A DNA stretch of 64,000 bases from Vibrio galatheae (GTDB taxonomy: Bacteria > Pseudomonadota > Gammaproteobacteria > Enterobacterales > Vibrionaceae): positions 62,001-126,000 of the forward strand of contig NZ_JXXV01000006.1 in NCBI RefSeq assembly GCF_000967545.1, written 5' to 3'. How positions within the stretch are numbered: the first letter of the stretch is position 1; each line of letters starts with the position of its first letter. A program made the translations under genes and the position numbers. This document shows positions 8,553 to 17,168 of this stretch, piece by piece. The notes under the pieces were generated by a model. The model saw nothing but the letters and a program-made list of their open reading frames with translations, was not told where the DNA came from and did no database searches.

Positions 8553-8580
8553 CACCAAAATGACGAGTCATTTTGGGTGC
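8553..8580. repeat. Inverted repeat downstream of the LysE-type exporter
   Basis: CCAAAATGAC / GTCATTTTGG with a 2-base loop gives a 10-bp perfect stem, extendable past one bulged base (CAC / GTG). It lies just after the exporter stop codon (8600). There is no clear U run on the minus strand, so it may end or stabilise the transcript rather than be a classic terminator. Confidence 0.5.
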
Positions 8581-8599
8581 AATAGATAAATTACAGTTT

Positions 8600-9196
8600 T
8601 TACCAAATTAGCGAAAGCGCGATGGATGACATAATAATCCCGACCAAAAACTCGAGTATTTTCCATGATTTAGGCTTCTTAAATAGTGGGGCTAAGAATC
8701 GCGCGCCGTAACCTAAGGAGAAGAAGAAAATCAAGGATGCGATAATTGCGCCACAGGCAAACTGGAATTGATTTGGTTGATACTGGGTTGAAATGGACCC
8801 TAGCAACACGACAGTGTCGAGATAGACATGGGGATTGAGCCAAGTAAAGGCCAGACAGATAGAGACTGCTTTGAGTAGCGAAGTATTGTTTTGCTCTGCG
8901 GCGTTCATGCCGTGGTGCGCTGTCAATGCTGACTTAAAGCTGAGAAATGCATAGGTGAAGAGAAAAACAGCGCCGCCATAGCGCGCCATGATTTCAATCG
9001 CAGGATAATGCGCAATGATGGCACCAAACCCCGCGACACCTAAGCTGATCAAAATCGCGTCAGAGATGGCGCAAACCGCGCAAATAACAAAAACGTGCTG
9101 ATTCTTAAGACCTTGCTTTAAGACGAATGCATTTTGGGATCCTATGGCCAAGATTAACGATAGACCGAGCGAAAAGCCTGCTAAGAATGTCGACAT
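8600..9196 (-). CDS. LysE/ArgO-family amino-acid exporter
   Basis: I start at the ATG at 9194-9196 (198 residues), which has a GGAAA ribosome binding site; the longer frame begins with a non-membrane tail. The family exports basic amino acids (lysine, arginine) through the inner membrane. FSLGLSLILAIGSQNAFVLKQGL is the hallmark N-terminal segment, AFTWLNPHVYLDT is the conserved mid-protein motif, and six membrane segments are visible. The substrate cannot be fixed from sequence; ArgO is the nearest well-known member. It lies 70 bp behind the Hsp70 operon, probably separated by a terminator. Confidence 0.88.
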   Translation of the reverse strand: MSTFLAGFSLGLSLILAIGSQNAFVLKQGLKNQHVFVICAVCAISDAILISLGVAGFGAIIAHYPAIEIMARYGGAVFLFTYAFLSFKSALTAHHGMNAAEQNNTSLLKAVSICLAFTWLNPHVYLDTVVLLGSISTQYQPNQFQFACGAIIASLIFFFSLGYGARFLAPLFKKPKSWKILEFLVGIIMSSIALSLIW

Positions 9197-9230
9197 TACA
9201 TTTCCGTGTTCAAAGTTAAGAAGAAAATGA

Positions 9231-9253
9231 AAGCAGCCATTGACTGACTGCTT
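9231..9253 (-). terminator. Probable terminator of the Hsp70 operon
   Basis: On the minus strand AAGCAG and CTGCTT form a 6-bp stem with an 11-base loop, followed by TTCATTTTCTT. It lies between the last Hsp70 gene (stop at 9267) and the exporter start (9196). The stem is short, so confidence is moderate. Confidence 0.5.
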
Positions 9254-9266
9254 ATTCAAGATGCAC

Positions 9267-12074
9267 TTAATGATTCACTAGTGTTAAACCACTCGGCAAA
9301 GCATCACCAAAGACGCGTTTGGACTCACTTTCAGAAAGTTCGACCACCTCTTCAACCAGATTAACCCAAGACTCTGGAACCTTGCTTTGCTTCAGTTTGG
9401 TAAGTACCTGCTCGCGGTAATCGTCGCCAATATCAAATAGGCGATCGCCGGTTTTGCGACAAATCATCACTGCTGCAAAGGCGATCATTGGCTCTTTTTG
9501 CCAGTTCTGATCAAGTAACTTAGGCAACCACTGCTGTGCTTGTTCGCGAGGTATGACATTATGTTGGCTACCATATAGCGGTGTGCGTGAGGCCAGTCGC
9601 CCTAGCGCCCACCAATGCGCTTGTTCAAATTGATTGTGATTTATCGCCTTACTTAAGAACCAAGAGGCGAGCAGTACTTTGTCTTCGACCTCTAGATGCT
9701 CTAATGATGCGGCAAGTCGGACCATAGATTCATAACCTAATTCTTGCGCTGCTTTCGCTGACTGCGGGTTTTTCATCGCTCCAGGATGCAGGTATTTCGC
9801 GATATCGGCTAAGATGGTTTCTTGCTGATCTTGATTTAAGCCACCTGCAATTCTGCGCCAGAACACCCACCAGTCTGTCCAACCTTGGTGATTTTTAAAC
9901 TGAATCCCTTGTGGATAGAGACTCCAGATTTGTTCTATACGCCAAGAGTCAGTTGCATCACCAAAGCCAGGTCGAAGGGCGAAACCCGCTAAACGCAACC
10001 AGTTTTTCTCATGGGCTTCAGAGCGGCGACGACGCTTGCGGCCGACAGCAAAGGCATCAAACAGTTGACGCAAGGTGGTGAAGTCCCAATCATCACGCTT
10101 ACCAAGCTTACGTTCGAGTTCTTTAGCAAGCGTCTTAATCTCTTTGCTCTCTGCGCTTTTCTTATTGCCGCTGTAAATGCGTGAAATTAACTCTTTACAT
10201 TCAGGTAGGCGAGGGTGGAACGTCTGTCGATCTTGCTCGTCGGCCTGCTGATTGCGTACCTCAAACTCCAACTCCCAACGCTTGCTGTCATCGTCAAGGT
10301 TAACGCACTCCATTTTTAGCGTGCCGACTTCGGTTAACTGGCAAGCGAGCTGGACTTCAACGCGTTCTTTCTGGTTGGCTTGCAGCTCGACGCCTTCGCC
10401 TTGTAAGGTAGAAATGTACGGAGGCAGTGGGGCAAATAAGTCTGGGTCGATATCCACCATTACACCATTCTGAATGGCGGTATGGTTTGAAAGCGTATCG
10501 TGTGTTGTGGTGAGTAGATTGAAACGTACTGGTTCACCGAGTGTGAGTGAGAATCGGCGACCGCTAAGTCGGATTTCGTGGCCTTCTTCGGTGCCTTTTG
10601 CCAGCAAGCATAATGCTTTGCCGATTTTGTTTTTTTCTTGCAGGTGCAAGAAGTAGGAACGAGCAGCGCCGCCACCTATTTTCAATTGTGCCCCGCGGCG
10701 CGCTTTACTAAAGGCGACAGCACCAAGAGCCACGGACCAATCTGGATGTGGGTTATCAAGAACCGTTATGTCACTGCCACGCCAATTTCCCAGCAACTGG
10801 GTAACGCGCTCAGTCACTAGATCGCTATTGAATACACCGCCGTTGAGCAGTAATCCGACTGGAATGGCTGGTTTTGTCGTATCTTGCTGCTTTAGTGCCG
10901 CATAAGAGACGTGTTGGTGCTGGTGAAGGAACTCAGCAATGTGTTTACTTACTGCTGGGTCGGCGACATAGGGCAAACCGAATTCGACCACCGCACTGCG
11001 TCTTTTATCCGGAGTTTGGCTAAAATCTGACAGAGGAAAAAAACCGTCGAGGGCAATTTGATGCACTTCCTGTTTTGAAAGCGCAATACTTTTTGTGCCG
11101 CCGAGAAGTTTTGAGCCGCTGCCTAACATGGTGATTTTCACTTCTTGCGCAGCGTCTGAAGAGAGCAGACTCTCTTTGGCTTTACGTGTTTGTTGGATGA
11201 GTTTGGTCAGGCTGGCCGCAGTGAGTTTTTTGCTTTGGTTAAAGCGCTGCTCAGCAAGGTGAGCGAGAGCTAAGTCGAGATTATCACCACCAAGCATTAA
11301 ATGCTCACCGACCCCAATCCGGTCTAGAGAAAGTTCATCTTGATCAAACTTAGCTTCAATCAAACTTAAATCGGTGGTACCGCCCCCCACATCACAAACT
11401 AAAATCAGCGGTAGATCTTTCAGCTCCTCTGCGGCGCTTTGCTGGTGGCGTGCATACCAGTCATAGCAGACCGCTTGAGGTTCTTCCAGCAATACAATCT
11501 TGCTTAAACCAGCCAATAGTGCGGCTTCTAGGGTTAGTTTGCGCGCCGTTTCATCAAACGAGGCTGGTACAGTGACAACAACATCTTGATCTTCTAACTT
11601 GTTGCTCGGATGGCGATAGTTCCATGCCTGCCGGATATGGTTCAGGTAGCTTGCACTGGCGATAACCGGTGAAACTTTATCGACATCAGTTGCTCCTGCC
11701 CATGGCAATATATCAGAGCGACGGTCAACCGCCTGATGTGATAACCAACTTTTCGCGCTGGAGACCTGACGACCTTCCACTTTTGCCCCAAGCTCTCTTG
11801 CCCATTCACCCACAATCACGGAGTGAATATCACCTGCGACAGGTTGATTGTCCCACGGTAAGGTTAGATCAGCAGGCGAGACTTGTCCTTGTGCGGGATG
11901 GTAGCGGAAAGAGGGGAGAAGCGGTTTGCGCACCACTTCGCCAGGGCCAATCAACTGGTCTATTTCAAATAGGGAAACGGCAGAGTTTTGCAGGTCGTCG
12001 GTTATTTCACAGAATGCGACAACGGTATTGGTTGTCCCTAAATCGATACCGACTAAGAATCGAGGAGATGCCAT
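9267..12074 (-). CDS. Non-canonical Hsp70 with C-terminal DUF3731-type extension
   Basis: A 935-residue protein. The Hsp70/actin-type ATPase domain spans about 1-470, with phosphate-1 VGIDLGTTNTVVAF, phosphate-2 CDVGGGTTDLSLIEA, and LLLNGGVFNSDLV near the adenosine site. A beta-rich segment (about 480-620) replaces the substrate-binding domain. Instead of a DnaK lid there is an unusual 300-residue alpha-helical tail containing GKRDDWDFTTLRQLFDAF and KNWLRLAGFALRPGFGD. That tail matches what I recall as DUF3731, found only on such Hsp70s. It is the third gene of the DUF2760-Hsp70-Hsp70 operon. Client and function are unknown; ATP-driven chaperone or remodelling activity is inferred from the fold. 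Confidence 0.88.
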   Translation of the reverse strand: MASPRFLVGIDLGTTNTVVAFCEITDDLQNSAVSLFEIDQLIGPGEVVRKPLLPSFRYHPAQGQVSPADLTLPWDNQPVAGDIHSVIVGEWARELGAKVEGRQVSSAKSWLSHQAVDRRSDILPWAGATDVDKVSPVIASASYLNHIRQAWNYRHPSNKLEDQDVVVTVPASFDETARKLTLEAALLAGLSKIVLLEEPQAVCYDWYARHQQSAAEELKDLPLILVCDVGGGTTDLSLIEAKFDQDELSLDRIGVGEHLMLGGDNLDLALAHLAEQRFNQSKKLTAASLTKLIQQTRKAKESLLSSDAAQEVKITMLGSGSKLLGGTKSIALSKQEVHQIALDGFFPLSDFSQTPDKRRSAVVEFGLPYVADPAVSKHIAEFLHQHQHVSYAALKQQDTTKPAIPVGLLLNGGVFNSDLVTERVTQLLGNWRGSDITVLDNPHPDWSVALGAVAFSKARRGAQLKIGGGAARSYFLHLQEKNKIGKALCLLAKGTEEGHEIRLSGRRFSLTLGEPVRFNLLTTTHDTLSNHTAIQNGVMVDIDPDLFAPLPPYISTLQGEGVELQANQKERVEVQLACQLTEVGTLKMECVNLDDDSKRWELEFEVRNQQADEQDRQTFHPRLPECKELISRIYSGNKKSAESKEIKTLAKELERKLGKRDDWDFTTLRQLFDAFAVGRKRRRRSEAHEKNWLRLAGFALRPGFGDATDSWRIEQIWSLYPQGIQFKNHQGWTDWWVFWRRIAGGLNQDQQETILADIAKYLHPGAMKNPQSAKAAQELGYESMVRLAASLEHLEVEDKVLLASWFLSKAINHNQFEQAHWWALGRLASRTPLYGSQHNVIPREQAQQWLPKLLDQNWQKEPMIAFAAVMICRKTGDRLFDIGDDYREQVLTKLKQSKVPESWVNLVEEVVELSESESKRVFGDALPSGLTLVNH

Positions 12075-12104
12075 AGCTCACCTTATCTGGGTATAACTTA
12101 AAAT

Positions 12105-12127
12105 AACGGCACCTCAATGGTGCCGTT
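12105..12127 (-). terminator. Intercistronic hairpin between the two Hsp70 genes
   Basis: A perfect 9-bp stem (AACGGCACC / GGTGCCGTT, loop of 5) lies in the 64-bp gap between the two Hsp70 genes. On the minus strand it is followed by ATTTTAAG, which resembles a leaky terminator. It could lower expression of the downstream DUF3731-Hsp70 or protect the upstream message. Confidence 0.6.
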
Positions 12128-12138
12128 GATGATTATGC

Positions 12139-14058
12139 TTAAGAGTTTGCGTCTTCTCGAACATCAAACTCAACATGCCATTTCTGACCATTATCAGACG
12201 CAATGGCTTCGAGATAGAGTGTACCTAGTTCAGTGACTCGCGCGGCCAAAGTTACCGGTACCACTTCACCTTCGCGTCGACCCTCAGAAACGGGCAAAGT
12301 GACCTGAATTTCTGGTAGCTCCTCCAGCTCATCAGGTGCCCAATGATCAAGGTGTGTTCCTGCTAGGTCATCGCGGCGAACCGTAGAACCAAAGAACTGG
12401 AAATTAACAGGTTGGCCAATCACCAATCCAAACGCTTGGCTAGGAACGTCGACACTTGAGCCCTCTTCCATACCGAACGGAGCGACACACAGTGCTTCCA
12501 TCGGTGGCGCCATTCCTGGAATCGCTGGCATGGCACTCTCAATGCCTACGTAGTAGCTCGAAGCAATACCCCCGCGAATACGTACGCCTTGGCCACGACG
12601 CACACTACCGTAATAGGCTGCGCCGCTTGCCACGGCTAAATCTAGATCAACACCGGTCAGACGTTTCGCCATCTCAGTATTGGCATCAATCAACCAGTGA
12701 TTGATGGTCTCTTCTAGACGATTCGCCAGCAGGGTGGACTTTAATACGCCGCCATTGAACAAGATCGCAGTCGGCTTAATGAATTCAGCCGATTGAGCTG
12801 TTTCGCTCCCCGGTATACCTGGCATATTGGCAAACGGGTTAAAGTCCTGTTCGTTTGATGCATTGCCAGAAATGGCGTTCGCTTGCTTGGTTAGGAATGC
12901 GGCGATGTGGCGCGTAATGCCCGCATCTTGCGCATAAGGCAGCCCCATTTGCGTCAAGGCGCCACGGCTTCGTTGGACTGGGTGTTCACTCACTGCCACC
13001 TTCGGGAAGAAACCGTCCACCAGCGTTTGCTGAACTTCTGCTTGAGTCAGTTCAGTTTTTAGCGTCGCGCCAAGCAGCTTCGAGCCACGGCTAGGTACCA
13101 CAATTGGCACGGAATGAAGATCGCTGTCATTGAGCAAGGCTTCTTTTGCATCGCGACATGCGTGCGTCATCGCCTGAACTTGCCAAGGCTGAAGTTCTTT
13201 GCCTTCTTGGGCCAGTTTCATCTTTAGGCGATACGCGAGTGCTAAATCCATATTGTCACCGCCGAGCAGAATATGCTCACCGACGGCAATACGATTCAGT
13301 GTCAGGTTGCCTTGGTCTTGCGTCACTTCGACCAGTGAAAGGTCAGTAGTACCACCACCGATATCGACCACAAGGACAATATCGCCGACCGAGACTTCAT
13401 CACGCCATTTGTCGTTGCTATTGTCGATCCAGTTATACATTGCCGCTTGCGGCTCTTCTAACAGCGTAAGGTGAACAAAGCCAACATTACGTGCTGCTTC
13501 AGCGGTTAAATCTCGTGCAGCAGGATCAAATGAAGCGGGAACCGTAATGGTAACATCTTGATCTGCCAGTGGATGATTTGGGTTTGAATGATCCCAAGCT
13601 TGTTTTAAGTGCTCTAGATACAGCTCAGTCGCGCGCAGTGGCGAGATTTTTTCGACATCTTCAGGACTACCTGCCGGCAAAAATGCATCGCGGCGATTCA
13701 CTCCGCCATGGCAAAGCCAAGACTTGGCACTTGCGACTAAACGAATTGGTGTTTTCGCGCCAAGATTACGCGCAATGGCACCGACCAGCGCAGTTGGCTG
13801 TGATGACCAAGGTAACACGCGAGAAGCAGGATTCATCTCATGCTCATGGGGCTGGTATAAAAACGAACCAAGTTGACTGCGATTCTCTACTGTCCCTGGT
13901 GCAGTAAGCTGTGGAATGGCCATGACTTCAACACGCGCATTTTCCATACTGGCGTCGATATAAGAAAGTACGCAGTGAGTGGTACCTAAATCGATACCGA
14001 CACTAAATTTTGCTAAGTTAGGCTCGTTGCTTGGCTGTTGGTGGTTGTGATGTTCCAT
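12139..14058 (-). CDS. Non-canonical Hsp70 lacking the helical lid
   Basis: A 639-residue Hsp70-family protein with the ATPase domain at about 15-490 (VGIDLGTTHCVLSY, DIGGGTTDLSLVEV, LFNGGVLKSTLLANRLEE). Only about 150 residues of beta-rich sequence follow, so there is no DnaK-like lid and no C-terminal EEVD-type tail. It is clearly paralogous to the next gene, sharing blocks such as SAKSWL, TVPASFD, LLEEPQA and GEHxLLGGDN. Its ATG overlaps the stop of the DUF2760 gene (TAATG), so translation is coupled. Inference: it forms a functional unit with the DUF2760 membrane protein and the longer Hsp70. It is not DnaK or HscA. Confidence 0.88.
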   Translation of the reverse strand: MEHHNHQQPSNEPNLAKFSVGIDLGTTHCVLSYIDASMENARVEVMAIPQLTAPGTVENRSQLGSFLYQPHEHEMNPASRVLPWSSQPTALVGAIARNLGAKTPIRLVASAKSWLCHGGVNRRDAFLPAGSPEDVEKISPLRATELYLEHLKQAWDHSNPNHPLADQDVTITVPASFDPAARDLTAEAARNVGFVHLTLLEEPQAAMYNWIDNSNDKWRDEVSVGDIVLVVDIGGGTTDLSLVEVTQDQGNLTLNRIAVGEHILLGGDNMDLALAYRLKMKLAQEGKELQPWQVQAMTHACRDAKEALLNDSDLHSVPIVVPSRGSKLLGATLKTELTQAEVQQTLVDGFFPKVAVSEHPVQRSRGALTQMGLPYAQDAGITRHIAAFLTKQANAISGNASNEQDFNPFANMPGIPGSETAQSAEFIKPTAILFNGGVLKSTLLANRLEETINHWLIDANTEMAKRLTGVDLDLAVASGAAYYGSVRRGQGVRIRGGIASSYYVGIESAMPAIPGMAPPMEALCVAPFGMEEGSSVDVPSQAFGLVIGQPVNFQFFGSTVRRDDLAGTHLDHWAPDELEELPEIQVTLPVSEGRREGEVVPVTLAARVTELGTLYLEAIASDNGQKWHVEFDVREDANS

Positions 14059-14690
14059 TACAGCTCTACCTCAGCAGGCGCAATCACCGAAGCGTCATAG
14101 TTTTCCGCCAATTTAGGCAAATTCATGGCACTCGCTTTCCAGCCTTTATGTACCAAGGTGCCGTTAAATGGTGCGCTGCCAGTTACGTTGCCAGTTAAGC
14201 GAACTTGTTGTGGATTGAAACCTTCCTCGATCGTGATGCGGGTTTCTTCATCTTCAGTGCGAATATGCTCAAGCGTAACATAGTCGCTGAGAACTTTTTG
14301 TCCGCCAGTGTGAATAACGCGAGCCGCTGCTCCCACTTCTTCGTCAGAGAATGACGTGAGATCTTCTTTCAAGAAGTCAATTAGGCGAGCTTCTTGTTGC
14401 ATGATAGAGAGAAGTTGCATAGCAGAGTCTGTTGAGGCCGTAGCGAGCTTTGATTCTACTTCGACCACCTTTTCGATGACTTTTTCTACTTCGACTACTT
14501 TTTCAACTTCAACGATCTTTTCAACCGGTTTTTCTACCTCAACGATTTTCTCAACCGGCTTTTCGACGACTTTTTCGATAACTTTTGATTTGCGCGACAC
14601 GGCGATGAGAAGCAACAATACGCTGGACGCAGCTAGACCTGCATGGAGCATATCGAATGTTTGAGGGATCATTTGTAAATCGAACGTCAT
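14058..14690 (-). CDS. DUF2760 membrane-anchored protein with VEK repeats
   Basis: I start at the ATG at 14688-14690 (210 residues, AAAGAGAA ribosome binding site) rather than 42 bases upstream. One membrane segment (about 15-33, AGLAASSVLLLLIAV) is followed by a charged repeat of VEKxVEKIVE units (about 37-80) that should form a long helix or stalk. The C-terminal globular domain of about 125 residues (QLLSIMQQEARLIDFLKEDL to the end) is the DUF2760 family as I remember it. The family is typically encoded directly upstream of Hsp70-like genes. Inference: a membrane tether or adaptor for the two downstream Hsp70s. Confidence 0.85.
   Translation of the reverse strand: MTFDLQMIPQTFDMLHAGLAASSVLLLLIAVSRKSKVIEKVVEKPVEKIVEVEKPVEKIVEVEKVVEVEKVIEKVVEVESKLATASTDSAMQLLSIMQQEARLIDFLKEDLTSFSDEEVGAAARVIHTGGQKVLSDYVTLEHIRTEDEETRITIEEGFNPQQVRLTGNVTGSAPFNGTLVHKGWKASAMNLPKLAENYDASVIAPAEVEL
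14458..14582. repeat. Imperfect tandem repeat encoding VEK/IVE stalk
   Basis: Degenerate units related to TTTTCAACC and TCGACGACT recur through this stretch and encode the Val-Glu-Lys-rich stalk of the DUF2760 protein. Unit length varies (9-21 bases), so copy number may differ between strains without shifting frame. Confidence 0.7.
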
Positions 14691-14778
14691 GACAATTCTC
14701 TTTGTGTTTAGTGTAACGAGAGATAGATTCAATCTCTGCTATGGCTCTGAAGAGGTGTAGAGCCCAGTTGTGCTAATA

Positions 14779-14807
14779 AAATTGGGGCAAATAATATCAT
14801 AATCAAG
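14779..14807 (-). promoter_or_regulatory. Candidate sigma-32 (heat-shock) promoter of the DUF2760-Hsp70 operon
   Basis: On the minus strand CTTGAT (14807-14802), a 14-base spacer and CCCCAATTT (14787-14779) match the RpoH consensus CTTGAA-N13/14-CCCCATNT. The -35 hexamer and 14-base spacing are the same as in the well-known E. coli dnaK P1 promoter as I recall it. A start point near 14772 would leave a leader of about 80 bases before the DUF2760 gene. Confidence 0.7.
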
Positions 14808-14970
14808 TGGTCTTTCTGCTACTAAAAGCCGTTTAAACCTAAGTTACACCGTTCAATTGATGCGTTTTTGCCCAATTGTCGCCGCAAAAAGAGGCATCTG
14901 CCACGGAACGTAAATAGTTTCATATGTAATTGCGATTTGCTCTTTATGTAACCAAAAAGATAAAGCTAGA

Positions 14971-16542
14971 ATGTCGCGGTTATTTTTATGCCAAGATTTA
15001 CAAAAATGCTTTATGCAACAATTAAATAAGAAAAAGATTATCTACCCGCTGTTAGCGTTCGCCTTTACCTCGCTACTGGCGCTTTATCTGGTCTATTTTG
15101 TTTATCAATCCCAAGTGAAATATACCGTTTCTTTGGTTGATAAACTTGCCCTTCAGCAGGCAGAGAATCTGCAACAAACTGTAGAAAGTGACTTGCAGTT
15201 TATTGGCGCAGGTGCCAATTTTTTTCATGCTACTCAAGCCGAGGATTGGCATAGATTCCCAATATTTGCCGATGAAATCGTTTCCTCGTCAAAAACACTG
15301 ATTGCATTGCAGTGGATGCCACGAGTTGAACACGACCAAATTGCTGACCATATCGCCAAGGTCAAGCAAACCTATCCCTTTTATCAGCTCTATACCGTGC
15401 CTAAGGACGGACCAAAAACGCTCGGCTACATCATGCCCAACCAAGAGGCAATTTACCCAGCTTCCGATGTCTATCCCCGTAACCCTGACAACTTTAAAGC
15501 ACTTGGTTATTACTCGTCACGGCTACGATTTCAACTGGTTCTTGACAGTATTGCTAAAACTGGCCACCCGAACGTTTCGGATAAAATTCGCCTGTTGCAA
15601 GATGGTCTTGATAGAAATTTAGCCAAAACGGGCTTATTGGTGTATCACCCAGTTTTCGACGCTGACCATAGTGAAAAATTGCTTGGCGTCGTGATAGGTG
15701 TGATCCGCTCGACCCTTTATTTTGAATCTATCGTTAACAAGACGGCGACCGAGCAAGAGTTGTTGGTTAAAGTGACTGATCTCGGCTTTGACGCAGAAGA
15801 CGATCCGCTGCTCTACCAAAGTGAAGGATGGCTAGAGACAACGGGTATTGAGGTGACAAAAATGGTCACCTTGCCGAATCGCGGTTGGCAGGTTGATTTT
15901 AAACTCGATAAGAAAGCTACCGATAACGAACAATATGTGCTTATTGGTATTGCGTTGGCTGGGCTAGTGATCGCCTCACTATCCAGTTACATTGTTTTAC
16001 TGTTGGTGCGTGACCAAGAACATCTCGAAGCATTGCTTGATATACGTACCCAAGAGCTGCAGTTCTTGGTGGATCACGACTCATTGACAGGCATCTACAA
16101 TCGCCGCGCATTTAATCGTTATTTGACTGACAAAGTAAGCCAACAAACCTGTTTTTCTTTGGCTGTGTTTGATGTCGATAGGTTCAAGTTGATCAATGAT
16201 CACTACGGACATGTCGCGGGTGACGAAATGTTGCGTCATGTCGTTGCTGTAGTTCAGAAGCACCTTAACAAGGGGGATGTGTTCGTGAGGATGGGCGGCG
16301 ATGAGTTTTGTATTATCAGCCAACTCGTTGAGCGCGAAGACTTAGTGCGTTGCTTAGAGCGCATTGGCCAAGCGGTAGCGAACTCGCACTATGAATTTGA
16401 TGGTAAATTAATTCAGTGTTCGCTTAGTATCGGCGCGGCTATTCGCCGCACCGAAAACGAAGAAGACATAATGCAAGCCTCTGATGCGCAATTGTATAAG
16501 AGTAAGCAAGCAGGGCGCAATCGAGTATCAATTGCAGAATAA
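14971..16542 (+). CDS. CHASE-domain membrane diguanylate cyclase
   Basis: A 523-residue protein. A first membrane segment (about 23-46) precedes a periplasmic CHASE-like sensor (about 60-300, with IALQWMPRVEHDQI and YPASDVYPRNP). A second membrane segment (about 325-345) leads to a GGDEF domain (about 365-523). The active site is intact (MGGDEF, preceded by FDVDRFKLINDHYG), so it should make c-di-GMP from two GTP. The inhibitory RxxD site reads NKGD, so product inhibition there is probably lost. The ATG at 14971 has a weak ribosome site, and the ATG at 15013 is an alternative start. The ligand is unknown. Confidence 0.88.
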   Translation: MSRLFLCQDLQKCFMQQLNKKKIIYPLLAFAFTSLLALYLVYFVYQSQVKYTVSLVDKLALQQAENLQQTVESDLQFIGAGANFFHATQAEDWHRFPIFADEIVSSSKTLIALQWMPRVEHDQIADHIAKVKQTYPFYQLYTVPKDGPKTLGYIMPNQEAIYPASDVYPRNPDNFKALGYYSSRLRFQLVLDSIAKTGHPNVSDKIRLLQDGLDRNLAKTGLLVYHPVFDADHSEKLLGVVIGVIRSTLYFESIVNKTATEQELLVKVTDLGFDAEDDPLLYQSEGWLETTGIEVTKMVTLPNRGWQVDFKLDKKATDNEQYVLIGIALAGLVIASLSSYIVLLLVRDQEHLEALLDIRTQELQFLVDHDSLTGIYNRRAFNRYLTDKVSQQTCFSLAVFDVDRFKLINDHYGHVAGDEMLRHVVAVVQKHLNKGDVFVRMGGDEFCIISQLVEREDLVRCLERIGQAVANSHYEFDGKLIQCSLSIGAAIRRTENEEDIMQASDAQLYKSKQAGRNRVSIAE

Positions 16543-16630
16543 CTAGCCAGTTGATGCGGCTAGATTCGAGTTTTAACTCATTCTGATGTAGAATTTTGCG
16601 CTTTGATAATAGTTTGTACGAAGGCGGATC

Positions 16631-17161
16631 ATGAACCATAACCGAGTCGTTTGTTTCGATTTAGAAATGTGTTGTTGGAATGAAAACGGTGTCGGTACCA
16701 CTGGTGAGATCATCGAAGTGGGGCTTGCAGAGATCGACCTAATCAAGGGTGAGATTGTCAAACGCGCGCAATACTATGTGAAACCTGACCAAGATGAAGT
16801 CTCGCTGTTTTGTTCGCAGTTAACGGGAATTACGCCACGTAAGATTGAAAAACAAGGTCGCCCATTAGCTGAAGTCATCAAGTCTATGGTGAAAAACTTT
16901 GGCGGAGCCAATAAAATCTACGCAGCTTGGGGACGTGACGATATTGTCTTAAAACAAGAGTGTCTCGCTAAAGGTATTGATATGCCGTTCAACGAGTATA
17001 TCAACCTAGCAACACTGTATCGCATCCAAAACCGCCTTAAAGATAAACGTATTGGTCACAGAGCCGCGCAAGAAAGCAAAGGTATCGAGTGGGAAGGGCG
17101 CCAACACTCCGGCTACGTTGACGCTTATAATCTCGCCAAGCTTGCCTTGACTATGCTGTAA
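16631..17161 (+). CDS. DEDDh-family 3'-5' exonuclease
   Basis: A 176-residue single-domain exonuclease. The acidic residues are at FDLEM (motif I), the Asp of AAWGRDD (motif II), and HSGYVDAYN (His-x4-Asp, motif III), the DEDDh pattern. The SLFCSQLTGIT segment and the small size are closest to the ERI1/KapD-like group, which trims RNA or DNA 3' ends. It appears to be a single-gene unit: the diguanylate cyclase ends 88 bp upstream and a terminator follows. Substrate not determinable. Confidence 0.88.
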   Translation: MNHNRVVCFDLEMCCWNENGVGTTGEIIEVGLAEIDLIKGEIVKRAQYYVKPDQDEVSLFCSQLTGITPRKIEKQGRPLAEVIKSMVKNFGGANKIYAAWGRDDIVLKQECLAKGIDMPFNEYINLATLYRIQNRLKDKRIGHRAAQESKGIEWEGRQHSGYVDAYNLAKLALTML

Positions 17162-17168
17162 TAGTGAA

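Noticed and set aside
8553..8580. Hairpin after the LysE-type gene as a strong intrinsic terminator
   Set aside because: The stem is good but no U tract follows on the minus strand, so it is listed only as an inverted repeat.
11669..12076. Open frame of 135 codons on the + strand opposite the start of the long Hsp70 gene
   Set aside because: Lies wholly antisense to strongly conserved Hsp70 motifs, has no ribosome site and no familiar content; a coding shadow.
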